The notes under the pieces were generated by a model, which did no database searches, had not been told where the DNA came from, and saw nothing but the letters and a program-made list of their open reading frames with translations. Below, one piece after another: positions 63,070 through 64,000 of a stretch of 64,000 bases of DNA. A program made the position numbers and the translations under genes. The stretch's first letter is position 1; the number at the start of each line of letters is the position of its first letter. Source of the stretch: Qingrenia yutianensis. GTDB lineage: Bacteria; Bacillota; Clostridia; UMGS1810. The stretch covers positions 124,001 to 188,000 of the forward strand of contig NZ_JACRTE010000001.1 of NCBI RefSeq assembly GCF_014385105.1, given 5' to 3'.

Positions 63070-63774
63070 ATGCTTAAAATTGAAAACATTGAAGTTTGCT
63101 ACGGCTTTATTAAAGCAATAAAGGGTGTATCCTTTGAGGTTGAAAAAGGCGAGATTATCGCGCTTATCGGTTCAAACGGCGCAGGTAAAACAACCATTTT
63201 GCACACTATTACAGGTCTTATTTCGCCGAAATCGGGCACCATCACATTCGAGGGCAAGGATTTGACAAAAACTCCGGCGCATAAAATTCTCGGTATGGGT
63301 ATGGCACACGTTCCCGAGGGCAGACGTATTTTCCAGGAACTTACCGTTTTTGAAAACTTAAAACTCGGCGCATATATTTTGCGCGATAAAAAACAGATTG
63401 AAAAAAATCTTGAATATGTTTACGAACATTTTCCGCGTTTGAAAGAAAGAAAAAATCAGCTTGCAGGTACTCTTTCTGGCGGTGAACAGCAGATGCTCGC
63501 GATGGGCAGAGCGCTTATGTCCAACCCGAAAATTATCCTTATGGACGAACCGTCAATGGGACTTTCGCCGATTTTGGTATCGGAAATTTTCCAGATTATC
63601 AAAGAGGTGTCGCAGGACGGCACAACCGTTCTTTTGGTTGAGCAGAACGCGAAAAAGGCGCTTACAATCGCCGACAGAGCATATGTTCTCGAAACCGGTA
63701 ATATCACTCTTTCCGGCAAGGCAAAGGATTTGCTTGCCGACGACAGGATTAAAAAAGCGTATCTCGGCGAATAA
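63070..63774 (+). CDS. livF: Branched-chain amino acid ABC transporter ATPase LivF
   Basis: This 234-residue ATPase is the partner of LivG. It has Walker A GSNGAGKTT, the Q-loop region GMAHVPEGRRIFQELTVFENL, signature LSGGEQQMLAMGRAL, Walker B ILMDEPSMGLSP and VLLVEQNAKKAL. I chose ATG 63070, behind AGGGGGTG; GTG 63061 lies within that site. It is the last gene of the liv operon. Confidence 0.96.
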   Translation: MLKIENIEVCYGFIKAIKGVSFEVEKGEIIALIGSNGAGKTTILHTITGLISPKSGTITFEGKDLTKTPAHKILGMGMAHVPEGRRIFQELTVFENLKLGAYILRDKKQIEKNLEYVYEHFPRLKERKNQLAGTLSGGEQQMLAMGRALMSNPKIILMDEPSMGLSPILVSEIFQIIKEVSQDGTTVLLVEQNAKKALTIADRAYVLETGNITLSGKAKDLLADDRIKKAYLGE

Positions 63775-63798
63775 GATTTTGAAAATTTATTATGCAGT

Positions 63799-63839
63799 AA
63801 AAAAGGTTTGTACTTCTTAATGAAGTGCAAACCTTTTTT
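63799..63839. terminator. Terminator of the liv operon
   Basis: AAAAAGGTTTG-TACTT pairs with AAGTG-CAAACCTTTTT with one mismatch, T run at the end. It may also serve the leftward gene at 63890. Confidence 0.85.
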
Positions 63840-63889
63840 ATATCGGCAATATAAATTTTACAACATAAAATTTACACAAAGCAAAAGCA

Positions 63890-64000
63890 TCATTTGCCTT
63901 CGTGCTTTGCCAAATGTTCTTTTATTTTCGAAAAAGTGATATCGCTGATATCGTGCTCTATTTTGCAGCTGTCCACATAGGCGGTCGCCTCGTCAACACC
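63890..64000 (-). CDS. DtxR-family metal-dependent repressor, C-terminal end (5' end outside window)
   Basis: The minus strand is open from base 64000 to TGA at 63890. The 36 residues end AYVDSCKIEHDISDITFSKIKEHL plus a short charged tail. The pattern C-K-I-E-H-x-I-S-D is the metal-binding and dimerisation segment of DtxR/MntR-type repressors (usually ACKIEHVISDETF), which control iron or manganese uptake. Only the last part is visible and the DNA-binding domain lies outside the window. Confidence 0.65.
   Translation of the reverse strand, partial: GVDEATAYVDSCKIEHDISDITFSKIKEHLAKHEGK

Noticed and set aside
1..64000. Mobile elements, prophage, CRISPR arrays
   Set aside because: No transposase, integrase, terminal repeats or regularly spaced direct repeats were seen. 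All repeats found are terminators, promoter blocks or protein-level repeats.

Overview
The window is 64 kb of a low-to-moderate GC, gene-dense Firmicute chromosome, most likely an uncultured anaerobic member of the Clostridia. Evidence: SpoVG, ZapA, MreBCD with MinD, SLH-anchored surface proteins, consensus AGGAGG ribosome sites and SigA promoters (TTGACA-17-TATAAT), a YesM/YesN-type two-component pair, a flavodiiron protein and a shared-ATPase type sugar ABC importer. No rRNA is present, so placement below class is not attempted. I see no phage, IS element or CRISPR array.

Layout. (1) 0-5 kb: end of an EF-G paralogue, an AraC regulator, a tiny composite gene remnant, and a leftward group (DUF1858 redox protein, purA, an SLH protein with a prenyltransferase-like toroid). 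(2) 5-15.4 kb: one long rightward housekeeping/cell-shape operon: zapA, U32 peptidase, NusG-II protein, Gx transporter, maf, mreB-mreC-mreD, PBP2, minD, mgsA, LUD protein. (3) 15.4-21 kb: spoVG and tRNA-Thr(CGU) leftward, a metal-exporter-like permease, a zinc-ribbon protein, a YcdB/PepSY-SLH protein behind an ECF-sigma-type promoter, and enolase. (4) 21-51 kb: an accessory glycan locus. A GH31 enzyme, a dual-sensor YesM-type kinase and its AraC-type regulator lie beside about 25 kb of rightward genes: three related secreted proteins with a DUF6273-like domain, SLH or SLH-like surface proteins, two very large secreted TIM-barrel hydrolases, a sugar-binding lipoprotein with two permeases (no ATPase), a GH36 alpha-galactosidase and a GH3 enzyme. 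(5) 51-64 kb: a CopA ATPase with a CopZ-like 3' end, a PHP hydrolase behind a structured RNA leader, a flavodiiron protein, PutP, a complete branched-chain amino acid ABC importer (livJHMGF), and the end of a DtxR-like repressor.

How it fits together. The kinase (two extracellular sensor regions) and regulator probably sense a glycan or its breakdown products. Three promoters (before 26397, 36920 and 54291) share a colinear 66-bp block ending in TATAAT, with the same 60-nt spacing, and are the best candidates for the regulator's targets. The secreted hydrolases and surface proteins would bind and cut the polymer, the ABC importer would take up oligosaccharides using an ATPase encoded elsewhere, and the cytosolic GH31, GH36 and GH3 enzymes would trim them. 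The substrate is not identifiable from sequence alone.

Most unusual points: the three-copy promoter block that also reaches the PHP gene; the PHP leader, which folds by hand into a four-helix junction with a pseudoknot and an alternative pairing near the ribosome site; an SLH protein gene interrupted by one in-frame TAG overlapped by a perfect AGGAGG; a possible internal start that would release CopZ from copA; and a dehydrogenase/LuxR chimeric remnant.
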